DNA of 64,000 nt from Phaeosaccion multiseriatum (Eukaryota > Ochrophyta, other classes). Positions 23,640-35,218 of this stretch are shown here, piece by piece. The stretch is taken from NCBI GenBank assembly GCA_965112735.1, contig OZ218950.1, positions 3,472,001 to 3,536,000 of the forward strand. Direction: 5' to 3'. The notes beneath the pieces are model-generated. The model worked only from the letters and a program-made list of their open reading frames with translations, did not search any database and was not told the origin of the DNA. A program made the translations under genes and the position numbers. Positions within the stretch are counted from its first letter, which is position 1. Each line of letters begins with the position of its first letter.

Positions 23640-25050
23640 ATGGTGCTCCCAAGTGGGGAGCATCAAGACGCGAAGGAGTCGAAATCGGAAAGCGCAAGGG
23701 ACGGAACAGATAAGAAGCACCACAACAGCCGGCAAGGACATTTGAAAATGGGGGAGAAGGTGAAAGGGGAGGAGGACGAGCTGGAGCTCCAGCTTATGCA
23801 AGTAGAGGAGTGTGGGAAACGAGGACACAGCCGGGAGACCGCGGACGAAGGAAGTGGTGAGTTTCAGACGGCCTTCAAAAACCGGGAGAGTGAGGACGAC
23901 GAGGGGTGTGAGCCAAAAAGAGGGGCGGGAAGGGGCTGGGAGCCAAAAGAGGGGCGGGGAGGGGCGGGAAGAGTGTCACGGTGCCATTATCTCGTCGCCA
24001 GTACCAGGGGCGCCGTGGTATTGCGCCTGTGGGGATGGAGGTCGCTCTTTTTTCTTGTTCTTTGGTGTGTTGTGTGTGTGGCATCCGCTCACGCGTCCTC
24101 TCCCCTCTCCTACCCATACTCCCCACCCCCCTCTCCGCGCCTACCATAATAGACTTCGATTGGGTGCAAGAGCATCCGGTCTTGGCTGCTGTTATTTGGA
24201 TATTTTCCAAGATGGCTGCTGCCGGCGGAACGGACGGGAAGCTGATGAAGAGCCGGAGCCGGGCAACCATGGGAATATCTTCCACTTTTTCCTCCTCCTC
24301 CTCATCCTCCTCCTCCTCCTCCTCCTCCGGGGGGGAGGCCGCGCGCGGACTGGGCGACCAGGATTCCCGGATCAGCTGGAGCGATGAGAGTGGGGGCGAG
24401 CTGTCGAGGACAAGGATAATAGACGATGAGGAGCAGGATAATGTTGAGAATACGAGGCAACAGGGAAAACGTGAGTGCGTGAGGGTGGTGGGGCTACTTT
24501 CTCTGCTGGTGCTGAATGGGGCCTGGGGGACACAGGGGGGAAGGAGAGGGGAGTGGGATTTGTGCTGCACCTCTCCCAAAGAGTGAGTGCTCCAGCTATC
24601 CTTCCCTTTGAGAGGCACGTTTGGGGTCCACGTCTACTTACCTCCTTCCTTCCCACCACCTCCATCGTCCACTCGCTGCCTGCCCCCTTTTTTCTACCTT
24701 CGATGATTCAATGAGAAGCGCCTCTCGGGCTGCGCAGGCTCGAGTCAAAACCCCAGCTGCCGCGCTACGGCATGTGTGTGGACACGAGAAAGTCGGCCGC
24801 GTCGACGGTCGAGCGGTCAGACAGTGGCACCGGCACGAGGTTCGGTCACTTTGTCGAGGTCCGCACCCCCCCGGGCGTGACTCAGAGGTACTACGAGAGT
24901 GCGTACCTCGCCATGGCCGAGCGACGCGCCAAGGGGCTTGCCCCTCTCCCTGTCCATCGCGATATGGCGGACTACTTCAAACGGGTTGATGCGGCTCGGG
25001 CAGCGGCCCAGACCAGTCAGATTGAGTACCCGCAGAGGAAGCGGCGGTGA
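23640..25050 (+). CDS. Orphan protein, tandem paralogue 1
   Basis: I do not recognise the family. Exons 23640-23856, 24153-24470, 24719-25050; 288 residues from the ATG at 23640. A later in-frame ATG at 23748 is possible. It matches its neighbour at 26077-27389 in exon number, intron phases (all phase 1) and sequence. Shared blocks are FDWVQEHPVLAAVIWIFSK early in exon 2 (a possible membrane or buried helix), SRSRATMGISS, a Ser run encoded by (TCC)n, PLGLRR at the start of exon 3, and the tail TRFGHFVEVRTPP, RYYESAYLAMAERRAKGL, PVHRDMADYFKRVDA. The exon 3 acceptor is GAAG. No catalytic motif or signal peptide is visible, so no function is assigned. Confidence 0.7.
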
Positions 25051-25851
25051 AGAAGGCGGGGGCGAATTGCGACAAGACTCTCAGTGTGGTAGGCTGGGGG
25101 GCAAGGAAGGAGAGGCGCATTGCCGAGAGACTCTTTCGAAACGGGTCCTCCTGTACGTATTTTACATACATCTGTCTGTACAAGTTGAGTGTAAGTTAAG
25201 GGAGGTGAGCGGATAAGGGTCGAGGGGGGAGACTTGGCTGCATGGAAGGCAGACTTTCAGCGGGGAGGGGGGGGGGGGGAGGCGCCAAAGGTACATGTAT
25301 AGAACAATAGCACCCGCGGAAGTGGGTTTTGATCAGACCCCCCAGTTAACAAGAAATATAGATGCAAAAATGGGAAGGAGAAGAAGGCGATGGGTTTCTA
25401 CGCTTCGATTGGTATGCTGTGGCCTCGCTCCCGGGGAGGGGGCGAGCGGCGTTGCGTCGGGGAGGGAGGGGAGTGAGAGGACAGGCCAGCGGAACCCACG
25501 AGGACGAGGAGTCCGAGGAGGATGAGCAGCAGGACCGGAAGAAGAGAAGAGGAGGACAAGGAGGAGAAGGAGAAGGAGAAATGAGGAGGTGGAGGAGAGG
25601 GGGAGCTATATCACTCTCCTGTTTTCGACCCCAGACGTGCTATCGACCACATTCTCGATGGCATGCTATCGGCCGCCAGCCGATAGCAGATAGCGCGCCG
25701 GCTAACGCTGGCGATCGTATAGAGCACGTCATCAAACGTCAGGGGGAAAAAAAAGATCGGAATTCCCTTCAGCTGATTCCTATACTTCTTTTTTCTCCCT
25801 CCCTAGTGGGGTCGCTTGAAGTGATAACCACAGGACAAGAAAGGAAAAAGG

Positions 25852-25885
<34 letters not shown>

Positions 25886-26076
25886 AGAGAGGACCTATAA
25901 GTAAGTAATGCATATATAGAAAGGATAGGATGTATCTCTTTGCTGCTGCTGCTGCTGCTGTGTAAGTTGAGTTTGAGAGTTTGGCGTTGAACGGTTGTGA
26001 AGGCAGGCGGTAGAGAGGAACACAGATACAGAGAGAGAAAGAGGGCCACAAGAACACTCGGCCTTCAGCGTCCACG
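25051..26076. other. Intergenic region between the orphan paralogues
   Basis: About 1 kb. It holds a TTTCGAAA-core element at about 25124-25160, a poly-G run near 25266-25280, a 9-bp inverted repeat (GCTATCGGC/GCCGATAGC) near 25667-25690, a (GAAA)n run near 25855-25886 and a (CTG)n run near 25941-25961. No exon was recognised. Confidence 0.5.
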
Positions 26077-27389
26077 ATGGAAGTTCACAGTCCGCAGTCT
26101 GCTTTCGCTGGCAGTCCGGAGGTTCGAGGTTATGTGGAGAGAGCGCAGAAGGATTTCGAAAGGCGGCAGAGACTCTTCCGGCATCAGGTGCAGAAAGAGT
26201 ACTCCGATGTGGAGCTGCAGCGTATGCAAAATGAGCTGGCTGCGAGGAGAGGACGGAGCGGAGAAACGGGGAACGGTGAGTTTGGACGGCAAAGAATCAG
26301 CAGAGCACTGGGGGATCAAACTTGGCGGTGGAGGGGTGGAGCGATTTGAAAGGTGTCACCACCAGTGCCGAATAGCTGTCAGGGTTTCAGCTTTGCTGTG
26401 CAGCTTACTACAACCCCACCCCGAACCCCATTCCCACTTGCTCCCACATCCCTCCCCCGCCCTCCCCCCCACCTCTATTCCTCTCTCAAAAGGCCTTGAT
26501 TGGGTCCACGAGAACCCCCTGCTCGCTGCGGTCATTTGGATCTTCTCCAAGGTGGCTGCTGGTGCCGGAACGGGCGGTGACGGTGATACAGACGGGAATC
26601 TAAAGAGGAGCCGGAGTCGGGCAACGCTGGGGATATCCTCCTCCCCGCGGGGGGGGGCGGCGCGCGGACTGCGTGACCAGGCTTCGCAGCGACCCAGGGG
26701 ATGGATCGATGAGGGGGCAGAGAGCTCGACGACGACGACAATACGCTATGTCCCCCTCAATGACGAGGACTTCCACGACAAGTACTACGGGACAGTCAAG
26801 GAGAACTACGTCCACTCCCCACTCAATTCCCCTGTGGCTTTTGCGGCCACGGAGGACGTCACCCTTCCTGGGGCGGCAAATGAGGAGCAGGGAAAACGTG
26901 AGTGCAGGAGCGTGTGTGCGTCTGGAAATGAATGGGGACCTGGGGGACGGGGGACATGGAGAGGGGGAGGGGCCTATCCTACACCTCTCCCAAAGAGGGC
27001 TCCAGCTATCTAACCTTTCCTTCCTTCCCACCTCCCTTCCAATCGCTCACTCGCTCCATCCATCAGCATCTCTCGGGCTTCGCAGGTACGACACCATGAC
27101 CGAACTACCGAAGTGCGGCGCAAGTGCGGACGAAAAGATCCCAGCGGCGCCGGTGAAGGAGAAGCCGAACACCAGCGGCACGAGGTTCGACTACTTTGTC
27201 GAGATCCACACCCCCCCGGCCGTAACTGAACGGTACTACGAGACCGAGTACTTGGCCATGGCCGAGCGACGCGCCAAGGGGCTTCCTCCTATTCCTGTCC
27301 ACCGCGACGTGGCGGAGTACTTCAGGCGGGTTGATGCGGGTCTGATAGCGGCTCCAACTGCCGTGCCCAATCGGATGGAGAACCTGTAG
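26077..27389 (+). CDS. Orphan protein, tandem paralogue 2
   Basis: Same unrecognised family as the gene at 23640-25050. Exons 26077-26275, 26493-26897, 27067-27389; 308 residues. Exon 1 encodes a charged, probably helical segment (EVRGYVERAQKDFERR, then DVELQRMQNELAARRGR). Exon 2 starts GLDWVHENPLLAAVIWIFSK and continues through SRSRATLGISS into an acidic Thr-rich region absent from paralogue 1. Exon 3 has PSLGLRRYDTM and the conserved tail TRFDYFVEIHTPP, RYYETEYLAMAERRAKGL, PVHRDVAEYFRRVDA. Both introns also keep recognisable similarity to those of paralogue 1 (for example CACCTCTCCCAAAGAG in intron 2), so the duplication is not ancient. Function unknown. Confidence 0.75.
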
Positions 27390-27657
27390 AAGAAGCGGCG
27401 CTGAAGGGCCTCGAAATGTACGTGAGGACCCATTTCAAAGGTCCCTCTCGGAAAAACGCTGCTTCTGCTTGTTGCCCTCCCCGCACTGTTTCGTGCCCAC
27501 TCACACCCACTCACACCTGCTGCAAAGCTTCTTTTTGCGCTGCAGTTGGGCTCTCTTATGCCTTCTCTGAGAGCAAGACTGCTTGAAGTATGAGTGAACT
27601 TGGGCTGTAACTGTGACAGTGCTAGGGTGCGTGGGTGGGTGGGTGGGTGGGGGGCAG

Positions 27658-27759
27658 GAAGAAGCACATTTTGTGAGCGACTTTCGAAATGGGCACACCT
27701 CCCTTCGTATGTACAAAATGAGCAGGGTCCATTTCGAAAGTCGCAAAAAGTGCTTCTTC
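27658..27759. repeat. Inverted repeat with TTTCGAAA core
   Basis: Left arm 27658-27692 (GAAGAAGCAC, then GCGACTTTCGAAATGG) pairs with right arm 27729-27759 (CCATTTCGAAAGTCGC, then GTGCTTCTTC). About 28 of the arm bases pair around a 36-base loop. It resembles the ends of a small non-autonomous transposable element or a structured 3' UTR. Confidence 0.8.
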
Positions 27760-28135
27760 TGATGATTGATTTCTCCCCCCCCCTTTGGGTGTGGGGGAGG
27801 TGAGCAGGGACCAGCGAATGCTCCAGGGGGGAAGGAGAAATCATCGAAGGGAGACCTTCAGGGGGGGGGGGGGGGGGATAAATAGACAAAATGGAAAGAC
27901 GAGGTCAGTCGTCAGGTGGTTGTGCTATCCGTCTTATTGCACACAGCGGAGCGGAAAGGACATACATAAAGAACAATTTTCATGTACAATAGAAATACAA
28001 AATGGAAAATATACTGAAATAAACAGAAGACTTGTTGGCTACTGCTGCTGCTGCTGCTGCTGCTGCACCCCCCCTACTCCACACACACAACGTGCGAATC
28101 AGAGCCACGCGCGCCGCGCAGCACGCTCTCTCGCC

Positions 28136-28138
<3 letters not shown>

Positions 28139-28192
<54 letters not shown>
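28139..28192. repeat. (CA)n microsatellite
   Basis: About 26 uninterrupted AC dinucleotides in the convergent intergenic region. Confidence 0.95.
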
Positions 28193-28194
<2 letters not shown>

Positions 28195-28406
28195 ACTCTC
28201 TCATCGAACGCATCTCAATAGTCGCAAATTCTCAGTGATTCGTTACAGTAACATCCCAGTTTGGGGAACTGGTAAATTGTTTTGTAGTGTAGAGTAGAGG
28301 CCGGCAGAGCGCGTCCGAAAGGGAACACAACCCCACAGAAGGATGCTACATGTCTTTCTAACAGACATGTCCGGTGGGGGTGCGCCACTGTCAACAACGT
28401 CCGTCG

Positions 28407-28441
28407 TCGGTTTTGTTTTGCAGAATGCAAAACAAAACCGA
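28407..28441. terminator. Perfect 16-bp hairpin 3' of SAS-4
   Basis: TCGGTTTTGTTTTGCA and its exact reverse complement are separated by only GAA. It lies about 160 bases past the SAS-4 stop codon, outside any exon. The structure is certain; whether it acts as a transcription-end or RNA-processing signal is a guess. Confidence 0.4.
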
Positions 28442-28600
28442 GGGGCAGGTAGGCAGGCTGGCAGACAGAGGGCCGCAGAAGAGCTGCGCCTCTGCTACCC
28501 TATTGCTCCAGTGCCCTATACGGCTCGTCGTTCTCAGGGGAGGTGTGGAGAGAAAGAGAGAGACAGAGAAAGCCACAGAAGGGCTGCTTCCCTACTTAGA

Positions 28601-29896
28601 CTACTGCCCGTCCTTGTCAGTGTACTCCCTGCGCGTTTCGTTGCCCGTGAAAATGTCTCTGTAGCCCCCCGGGTACTCCCTCACGCGCACTCCGTCCGGA
28701 AAGATGCTCTCCTCGACGCCGTCGGAGAAGACGGTCTTGCGGGTGCCGTCGGGGAAGGTAATGTCCTTGACGCCATTGGGATGGTGCTGCTCCTCTTGTC
28801 CGTTGGCGAACTTGAACACTTCCGACCTGGCAGGGGAGGAGAGGAGGAGCGAGGAGAGGAGGAGCGAGGAGAGGGAGGCAAGAGAGGTCACGGGGGGGGG
28901 GGGGGGAGGCCGGGGAGGAATCACGGGGATAAGACAAGGCCCCACAGAGAGGAAAGGGGAAGGGGGAGGCAGGCAGGCGTCAAGAAAAGGGCAGCGTCCA
29001 GAGGAGCGTTGAGGGGGGGCACCTACTCTTATCTTTTTTCAGTCCATCCGCTCCGACCCCCTCGCCCACCCCCAAGCCCCAAGCCAGGCACTGACGAAAC
29101 AAAACGCCCACCACGACTCGGAAATCATCCCGCCCCCTGAGACCCACCCATCCACCCGGCGCTCTCTCTTGTCGCCTTTGCTGACTTACCCATCTGGATG
29201 CGTCGTGTGCGTCGTGTTGGCTGCCGCGTAGGTGTAAATGACCACACCCGTGTCCGGCAGTGTGCGCTTCGTGTCGCCGTTGTTGAAGCTCACCACGCTG
29301 CTGCCATCCGGGTGGATCTCCTTCCGGGTTCCGTTCCGGAAGGACACCTTTGTTGGGGTTGGGGTAGGTGTGGATAATAGGACAAAAGAACAGAGAGAAT
29401 AAAGAGAAAATCATCAGGGTATGTTCGTCGTCAAGGGCGGAGACCGGGGGCGGGGCAGAGGGGAGAGGGAGCATCTCTCCAAGCAGGAGTTGCAGAACTG
29501 TCCCCCCCGAATGGATTCCCCTGCAGCTGCTCCACTGCCAGGAATGTTCTGCCCCGTGCCCTGGGGTGGAGCAAACGGGGCTCAACTGACTGACTGACTG
29601 ACTGACTGACTGACTCACTCACCGTCTTTCGCCCGTTCGGGTACACTACTTGCACTTTCCCACTGGGCAGCACTGTTCGCTTCCCGTTCTCGTCTTCCTC
29701 GCCCCATCCTCCCCCGCCCCATCCTCCTCCTCGTCCTGCTCCTCCTTCTGCTGCTCTGACATCACGTCCCATCCTCCCACCGTTCCAGCTCTGGCCGCCG
29801 CCGCCGCTCCTCCCCGCCACAGCCGCAGCGGCAGAGGGATCAAACGCTGCTGGGTGAGCAAACGATCCCCCCCCGCCCCCCCACTGTTGCTGCTGC

Positions 29897-29934
<38 letters not shown>

Positions 29935-32900
29935 ATGGTGGTGGTAGCGGTGGCGCGCGTGACTGTGGTGGTCCTGGTGAAAGCTCTCGTGCCCCCGTCC
30001 ACTGCCATCAGCGCCACGCGGAGGCGATGTATGCCTGTGCACAGCGTGGTCGGCCCCTCCCACCCCGTACCCCCCCCTCGGGTCAACCCCACCGAAAGCG
30101 CCGTGCCCCCCCCCCCCGCCACCTGCCCACCCCTCTCCTCCTGGCCCCCTGTCGACGCCTTGCCGCCCCTCTAGTCGCTCCTCTTGCCCCCGTGAAGGAT
30201 CATCCCCCGCCTTCACGTGCACCATCCCAGCTGCTGCGGCCGCCGCGGAGAGCGAGGCTTTCGCAGCACCCGAGAGAGACAGCGTGGCAGACCGAAGTTC
30301 AGTACCATAGTCGCCACCAATCCCATCACCACCACCTCCACCACCACCATCTTCAGCCCCCCCCCCTCGGGGTAAGGATGCGATGGACAGCCGGCGATCG
30401 CCGTTCTCCTCCTCCTCCTCCTCTTCCTCCTCCCCCTTCCCGCCGTTCCCTTCGGCAGGAAACACGTCAAGTCCTCGCAGACCCTCTGATCCTGAGGTGG
30501 AGTAGCGCGTCGGATCATAGCCCGACCCAGCACCACCATCCCCTCCGCCAATGCTGCCACCGCCGCCGCTGCTGCTCCTGCTGCTCTGACCAAAGCCTCT
30601 GGCGTCGTAATTAAGACCCAAAAACTCATCCTCTCGATACGCCTCCTCTCGCTCAAGTTCCCTTTCCCGGGCGGCGGAGGAAGACGAGTAGGGAGAAGAT
30701 GACGACGCGCGTTCGTAGCGGTGCCTCGTGCTGCTGACGGTATCGCCGGCATCGGCATGAGCATGGGGATTGGCATGGGCACTGGCATGGGCACTGGCAG
30801 TAGCACCAGCGGCAGTACCGGTCCCATCACGAGCCCACGCATCAGCATCGAGCAGCACGCCGTCCTCCTCGTCCGAGTCGTACCCATCGTAGCGCCCCTC
30901 GCTCCTCCTGCCTCCCCCGCCCCCCCCGCTGCTGCGATTGCCATGCAGGCCGGCCTCCCCCTCCACCGCCCCTCCCCTGCCGCTCGGGCCGAGGCCGAGG
31001 TTATCGTCTTCATCCTCGTCGAAGTAGTCGGCGTCGGCGTCGGCAGCGCCCAGTGGGACGCTACGGCCCTCCTCTCTGTACGCACCGCTGGCCTGCTGCT
31101 GCGGCTGCTGCTGCTGCTGCTGGAGGCCTCCACTGCTCGGGTATTTGAAGGTCAGCTTGCCCTTCACACTGCTACTGCTCGTGGCGCTTCTTCGATGGTG
31201 TGGTGATTGTGTCCGCGGTGCCTGCTGCTGCTGCTGCTGACGCTGACGCTGCTGTGGGCCGTCCGCGTAGGAAACACCAGAGGCATGGTGCGGGAGCGAC
31301 TCTGACTTTGCGTCACCTCCTCCTCCACCTCCACCACTCGCCCTTTCCGCTCTTTCCCTCTCCTCCTTCTCCCGCTTGGCTTTCTGGCGCTTGAGGGAAG
31401 CAGAGCTTAGACCCCTCGGTGTGGTTGCGGAGGGGTCTGATCCCTCCCGCTCAACAGCGGTACCAGCACCACCAGCACCACCAGTAGTGGCAGCACCACC
31501 ACCACCACTACCACCGCCAGCCCCACTGCGTCGATCGCCGCTGGGAGTGCCCCTCTGCCTCTGAAGCTGGGAGGCGCTTACCCCAGCGGTGACGAGGCTT
31601 TCAACCCTCAGCTTCTCTAAGAAGAGCACCTGTCAGGCGGCGAGAGGCGCAGTACGAGAGAAGGGGCAATGGCGTGGGGGGCTTTGGCCTTAAGTGGTGT
31701 GCATGAATGAATCAGGGAGGGGCTTTGGCCTTAAGTGGTGTGCATGAATGAATGAATCAGGGAGCAGACGGGGCGGTGGGCATGAGCTGCAGAGAGGGAG
31801 TGGGGAGGGGTGGGAGGATGGGAGGGATGTTTTCGTCGGGAAGGGAACACGGAGAGGCACACCACTTGGAGGACAAAGGGAGGGGGGGCAAATGAAACGA
31901 AAGGGATTGAGGAGAAGCTAGACAAGAGCGGGGGGGGGGGAGAGAGAGAGAAAAGGGGGCTGATTCTTTACCTGCTCTTCGAGCTGCGCCACCCTGGCCT
32001 CTCTGTCCTTGAGCTGCTGCTGGATCCGCCGCTCGTTGGCCCGCGTCCGCTTCCTCTGCTGCTCCGCGTCAATCTTCATCTTCTCCACCGTCGCCCTCAG
32101 ACCCTCCAACTCGGCGCGATCTCGGCGCTCAGCTGCATACCCTCCTCCTCCTCCTCCTCCTCCTCCTCCTCCTTCTCCTCCTCCTCCCACGTCTGCCCCT
32201 AGCCCCATCTGCTGAGCCTTGGCCTTGGCAGCCTGCGATATCCTGAGGGCCGTGCGCCTCTCCTTCAGTGCGGCTTGCTTCTGCTTCTCGCACCACTCCT
32301 CCATGGCCGCTCTCTCGGCCTCTGCCCACTGCCTCACCTCCTGCCGCGTGTCCGTCGCTTCTCTGCTCGCCGCCTCCTGCTGCGCCCTCCTGGCCTCTCT
32401 GGCCTTCTTGTTCTCGCTTCTGTAACGGTCGATTTCTGCTTGCAGCTCCTCTCCCTTGGCCACCAGCTGCGCCTTCATCCGAGCAATCTCGGCCACGCCT
32501 TCCGTCTCCACCGACCCTCCGTGCTGCTGCGGCTGCTGTCGGCCCTCACTCTGGCTCTGGCCCTGACTCTGACCCTGTCCGTGTTTCCTAGGGCTCAGCT
32601 GCTGCTGATTCTGACTGTTGGGCCTACCAAACACCCTCTGCACGAGCTGCGACTGGGGGGGAGGGCCGTCCTGCGCTCTTCTCCGTGTGGATGCATGCTG
32701 ATATCCCTCCTCCTCCTCCCTCTCCTCCTCCTCCTCCTCCTCTTCATCCTGCCACTCCTGCGCGCCGTGCCACTCGTCCTCTCCGCGTCTCACCGAATCC
32801 TCCTCCTCCTCCCCCCAGGAGGGAGCATGCTTACCAACTCCCCTGTCCCGCTCAGCGTTACGCATGCTGGACCGACGGGAAGCCTCAGGCCCCTGGTGCT

Positions 32901-34818
32901 GCTGCTGGTGCTGCTGCTGAAGGTGCAATGCCGCCTGCTGAGTCATGGCCTTTAAGGCGGCCTTCCCTGCTGCTCCGACGGGAATATCGTCGAAGTCAAA
33001 GGCCGGAGGACGAGGAACAGAAGGAGCAGGAGGAGGAGGCAGAGGCGAGCTCAGCCCACCCCAAGCACTGTCAGTGGCGTCGCCGCCACCTCTAGCGTTA
33101 CCCTCCTCCCGACCTGTCTGCCCTCCGGAGCCAGTTCCATCGAAGCCACGCTCTTGCTGCTTCTCCTCTTGGGAGCCCCCCCGCGCTGCCCATCCCTCCT
33201 CCTCCTCCTCCTCCTCCTCGTCCTCCTCCAGGTCGCGCTCGCCGTTTCGCACTTTATCCCACGCCTGATCGTCGCCAAACGCCGCACCATCTGCAGTAGC
33301 TCGTACTCCTTCATCTACCTTACCAGCACCTCCTCCACCCACCGAAGTTGCCGCAGTGTATCCATCTTGCTCATCCGGCTCATCCCTGCCCCCATTGGTC
33401 AGCAGGCCACCCCCCGCATCCAGAACAATGTCTCTTCCCCATCCCTGTGCTCGCAGCCCCGTGTAATCCACGTCAGCGTGCTCCGCACCCCTGCTGCTCG
33501 GACCTTGTTGGCTGCCCTCAGTCTCGTGGTCCAACGCAGTCTCGCCCCGCAGTTGCTGCTGCTGCTGCTGCTGCTGTTCCTCCTCCTGCCCCCCCCCGTC
33601 ACCCACGCTGCTACCTTCTCTCTCCTGCCCAAGCTGCTTCTCCAGCAGGGCGAACTCCTCCATGCTGCCCATCTCATCGTACGCTGTCCCCAGGGGGGCT
33701 GCCACACTCCCGTCCCAGCCCGGTCCTGTCCCTCCTCCAGCAGGGTGCCTCATCCCCCCTGCAGCAGGCACCCCCATGGAGAGAGATGCCAAGTCTGCGC
33801 CATCTGTGAACGAGGAGCCGGTGCCAAGGCCCGTCCGCGAGACACACGTTGGCGACAAGGTCGTTCGATCCAAGTAGTCGCCCTCTGCTCCTCCTGCCGG
33901 TCCCTCGCCTCTCGGACTGCCCGTTTCGACCATGCCGTCGTCGTGGTCGAGGTCATCGCCGTTGTCCAGAACGGAAGGACCACCCCTCCCACTGCCACCA
34001 TCGCCCCTCGCCTTGACGCCCCCTTCTTGTGCCCTTTGCTCTGCTGATCGTTGGCGCCCACGTCCTCGCTCAGCTCCTATATCGGTCGCCGCCACTGCTG
34101 AAGGCCTGGTCCTGCTGCAGCTGCTGCCGCTGTTGACGCTGGTGACACTACTACTCCTGCTGCTGCTCTTCCGGAGGCTGGCGTCCCGCTTCCCCTGCGC
34201 TTGTTGCATCTGCAGCTCACCCTGGGCGATGAGCTCCTCAATGGATAGTCCGGCGGAGGCTATACCCGCCACGGGCCGGTCTTCTTCACTCAGGTAGGCA
34301 TGGTTCTGCCCACTCGTGCTACTGGCCGCGTTCTCGCCGCCAGCTCCGTCATCTCTCCCAGCCAAGTCACCGTCTTCAGCAGCAGCCTCTCGATGTCTAC
34401 GAGTCACGCTCTCAGGAAAGCCTTCTCCACCACCACCGGCAAATGGAGCGGCGGATGGAGGCAGGGGGTTGCCTCCTTTCGACATGCTGCTGGGGTACGC
34501 TTCATCATAGCTCGCAGTTCGATCGCTGAGGGGTGAATCCAAAGGTCCGGAATGCAAGACTTCCCCTGCTCTGCTCGAAGCCCCATGTCCATGGCTGCTG
34601 CTAATAGTAGCAGAACTGGCTTCTGTAGCCTCCCCAACAGCAGCAGCAGCAACAGCACCGGAAGCCGCGCCAGAGGCCGCGCCAGAAGAGGTCACAAAGA
34701 CACTGTGGGAGTTCAGCAAGTGATCGAAGCTGGTCTCATGGACACTGGCCTCGTGGCTCCGATCAAAGCGCTTCCCTCCCTGCTGCAGTTGCTGGTGGGG
34801 ATGCTGCGGCTCGAGCAT
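28601..34818 (-). CDS. SAS4: Centriole assembly protein SAS-4/CPAP (TCP10 C-terminal domain)
   Basis: Builds the microtubule wall of centrioles and basal bodies. Exons in coding order: 34818-31972, 31629-29623, 29347-29190, 28826-28601; 1745 residues from the ATG at 34816-34818. Most of exons 1 and 2 encode low-complexity Ser/Gly/Gln/Glu sequence. A coiled coil runs from about residue 775 to 955, interrupted by a (GGA)n-encoded Gly tract. The diagnostic part is the C-terminal beta-rich G-box, about 1596-1745, with repeated short strands such as LPSGKVQVVYPNGRKT, RNGTRKEIHPDGS, TTHTTHPDG, HHPNGVKDITFPDGT and EESIFPDGV. The order of these repeats follows CPAP/TCP10. It implies this organism makes centrioles. 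The N-terminal tubulin-binding region was not recognised. Confidence 0.88.
29883..29938 (-). repeat. (CAG)n coding repeat, poly-Gln in SAS-4
   Basis: Reads TGC on the plus strand and encodes about 17 Gln residues in SAS-4 exon 2, preceded by a His-rich segment. Confidence 0.95.
31678..31765. repeat. Tandem 42-bp duplication in SAS-4 intron 1
   Basis: The unit GGGGCTTTGGCCTTAAGTGG and its continuation GTGCATGAATGAATCAGGGAG occur twice, the second copy with one extra AATG. It is intronic. Confidence 0.85.
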
Positions 34819-35129
34819 TTGGCCTTATTGAATCAAACGGTCACGTTGCTGCTACTGCTGCTGGTGGTGCTACTGCTGCTGCAGCCGGCATCCTATGGGA
34901 AAATTGAAGGAAGAGACGTGTTACCATGCAAAATATCCTTTCGTCGCTTGTCCCTCGCTTTGTTGTTTCTATTGAAAGAAAGGCCCCACGGTTCAAAAAG
35001 GGAAAGGCCAAGCAATTGAAAGTAAAATTCTCGCATTGCATGGGCCTGGGCTGCCCCCTCAATGTCGATCAATAAGCTCATCAAGCTGCCCTCTCGATCC
35101 TTTTCCCCCCCGCTTGTCCTCGCCTGGAC
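34819..35129. other. Divergent intergenic region, SAS-4/PRP28
   Basis: About 310 bases between two start codons on opposite strands, probably a compact bidirectional promoter. It includes a (CTG)n run near 34850-34882. No other element is evident. Confidence 0.45.
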
Positions 35130-35179
35130 ATGCCTTCGTCGAGGGACAAGAAGAGCAGTAGCAGCCGCAGTGGCGGTAG

Positions 35180-35218
<39 letters not shown>

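Larger units (their letters stand above)
27390..28600. other. Repeat-rich convergent region, paralogue 2/SAS-4
   Basis: Holds two 3' ends and no recognised gene. It contains a TTTC(G/A)AA-core element at 27415-27450, a hairpin-forming pair of the same element at 27658-27760, poly-G near 27860-27878, a (CTG)n run at 28042-28066, a (CA)n run at 28139-28192, an 8-bp inverted repeat near 28348-28371 and a perfect 16-bp hairpin at 28407-28441. Confidence 0.6.

Noticed and set aside
28139-28192. Z-DNA-forming (CA)n tract as a functional element
   Set aside because: CA microsatellites recur throughout the window with no common position relative to genes, so nothing specific can be claimed for this one.
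28343-29140. 265-codon plus-strand frame opposite the SAS-4 3' exons
   Set aside because: The minus-strand G-box repeats are clearly conserved; the plus-strand frame is a shadow and runs through an intron and the hairpin.
32275-32955. 226-codon Leu-rich plus-strand frame that looks like a membrane protein
   Set aside because: It is antisense to the Gln/Glu-rich SAS-4 exon 1; CAG/GAG codons read as CTG/CTC (Leu) on the other strand.
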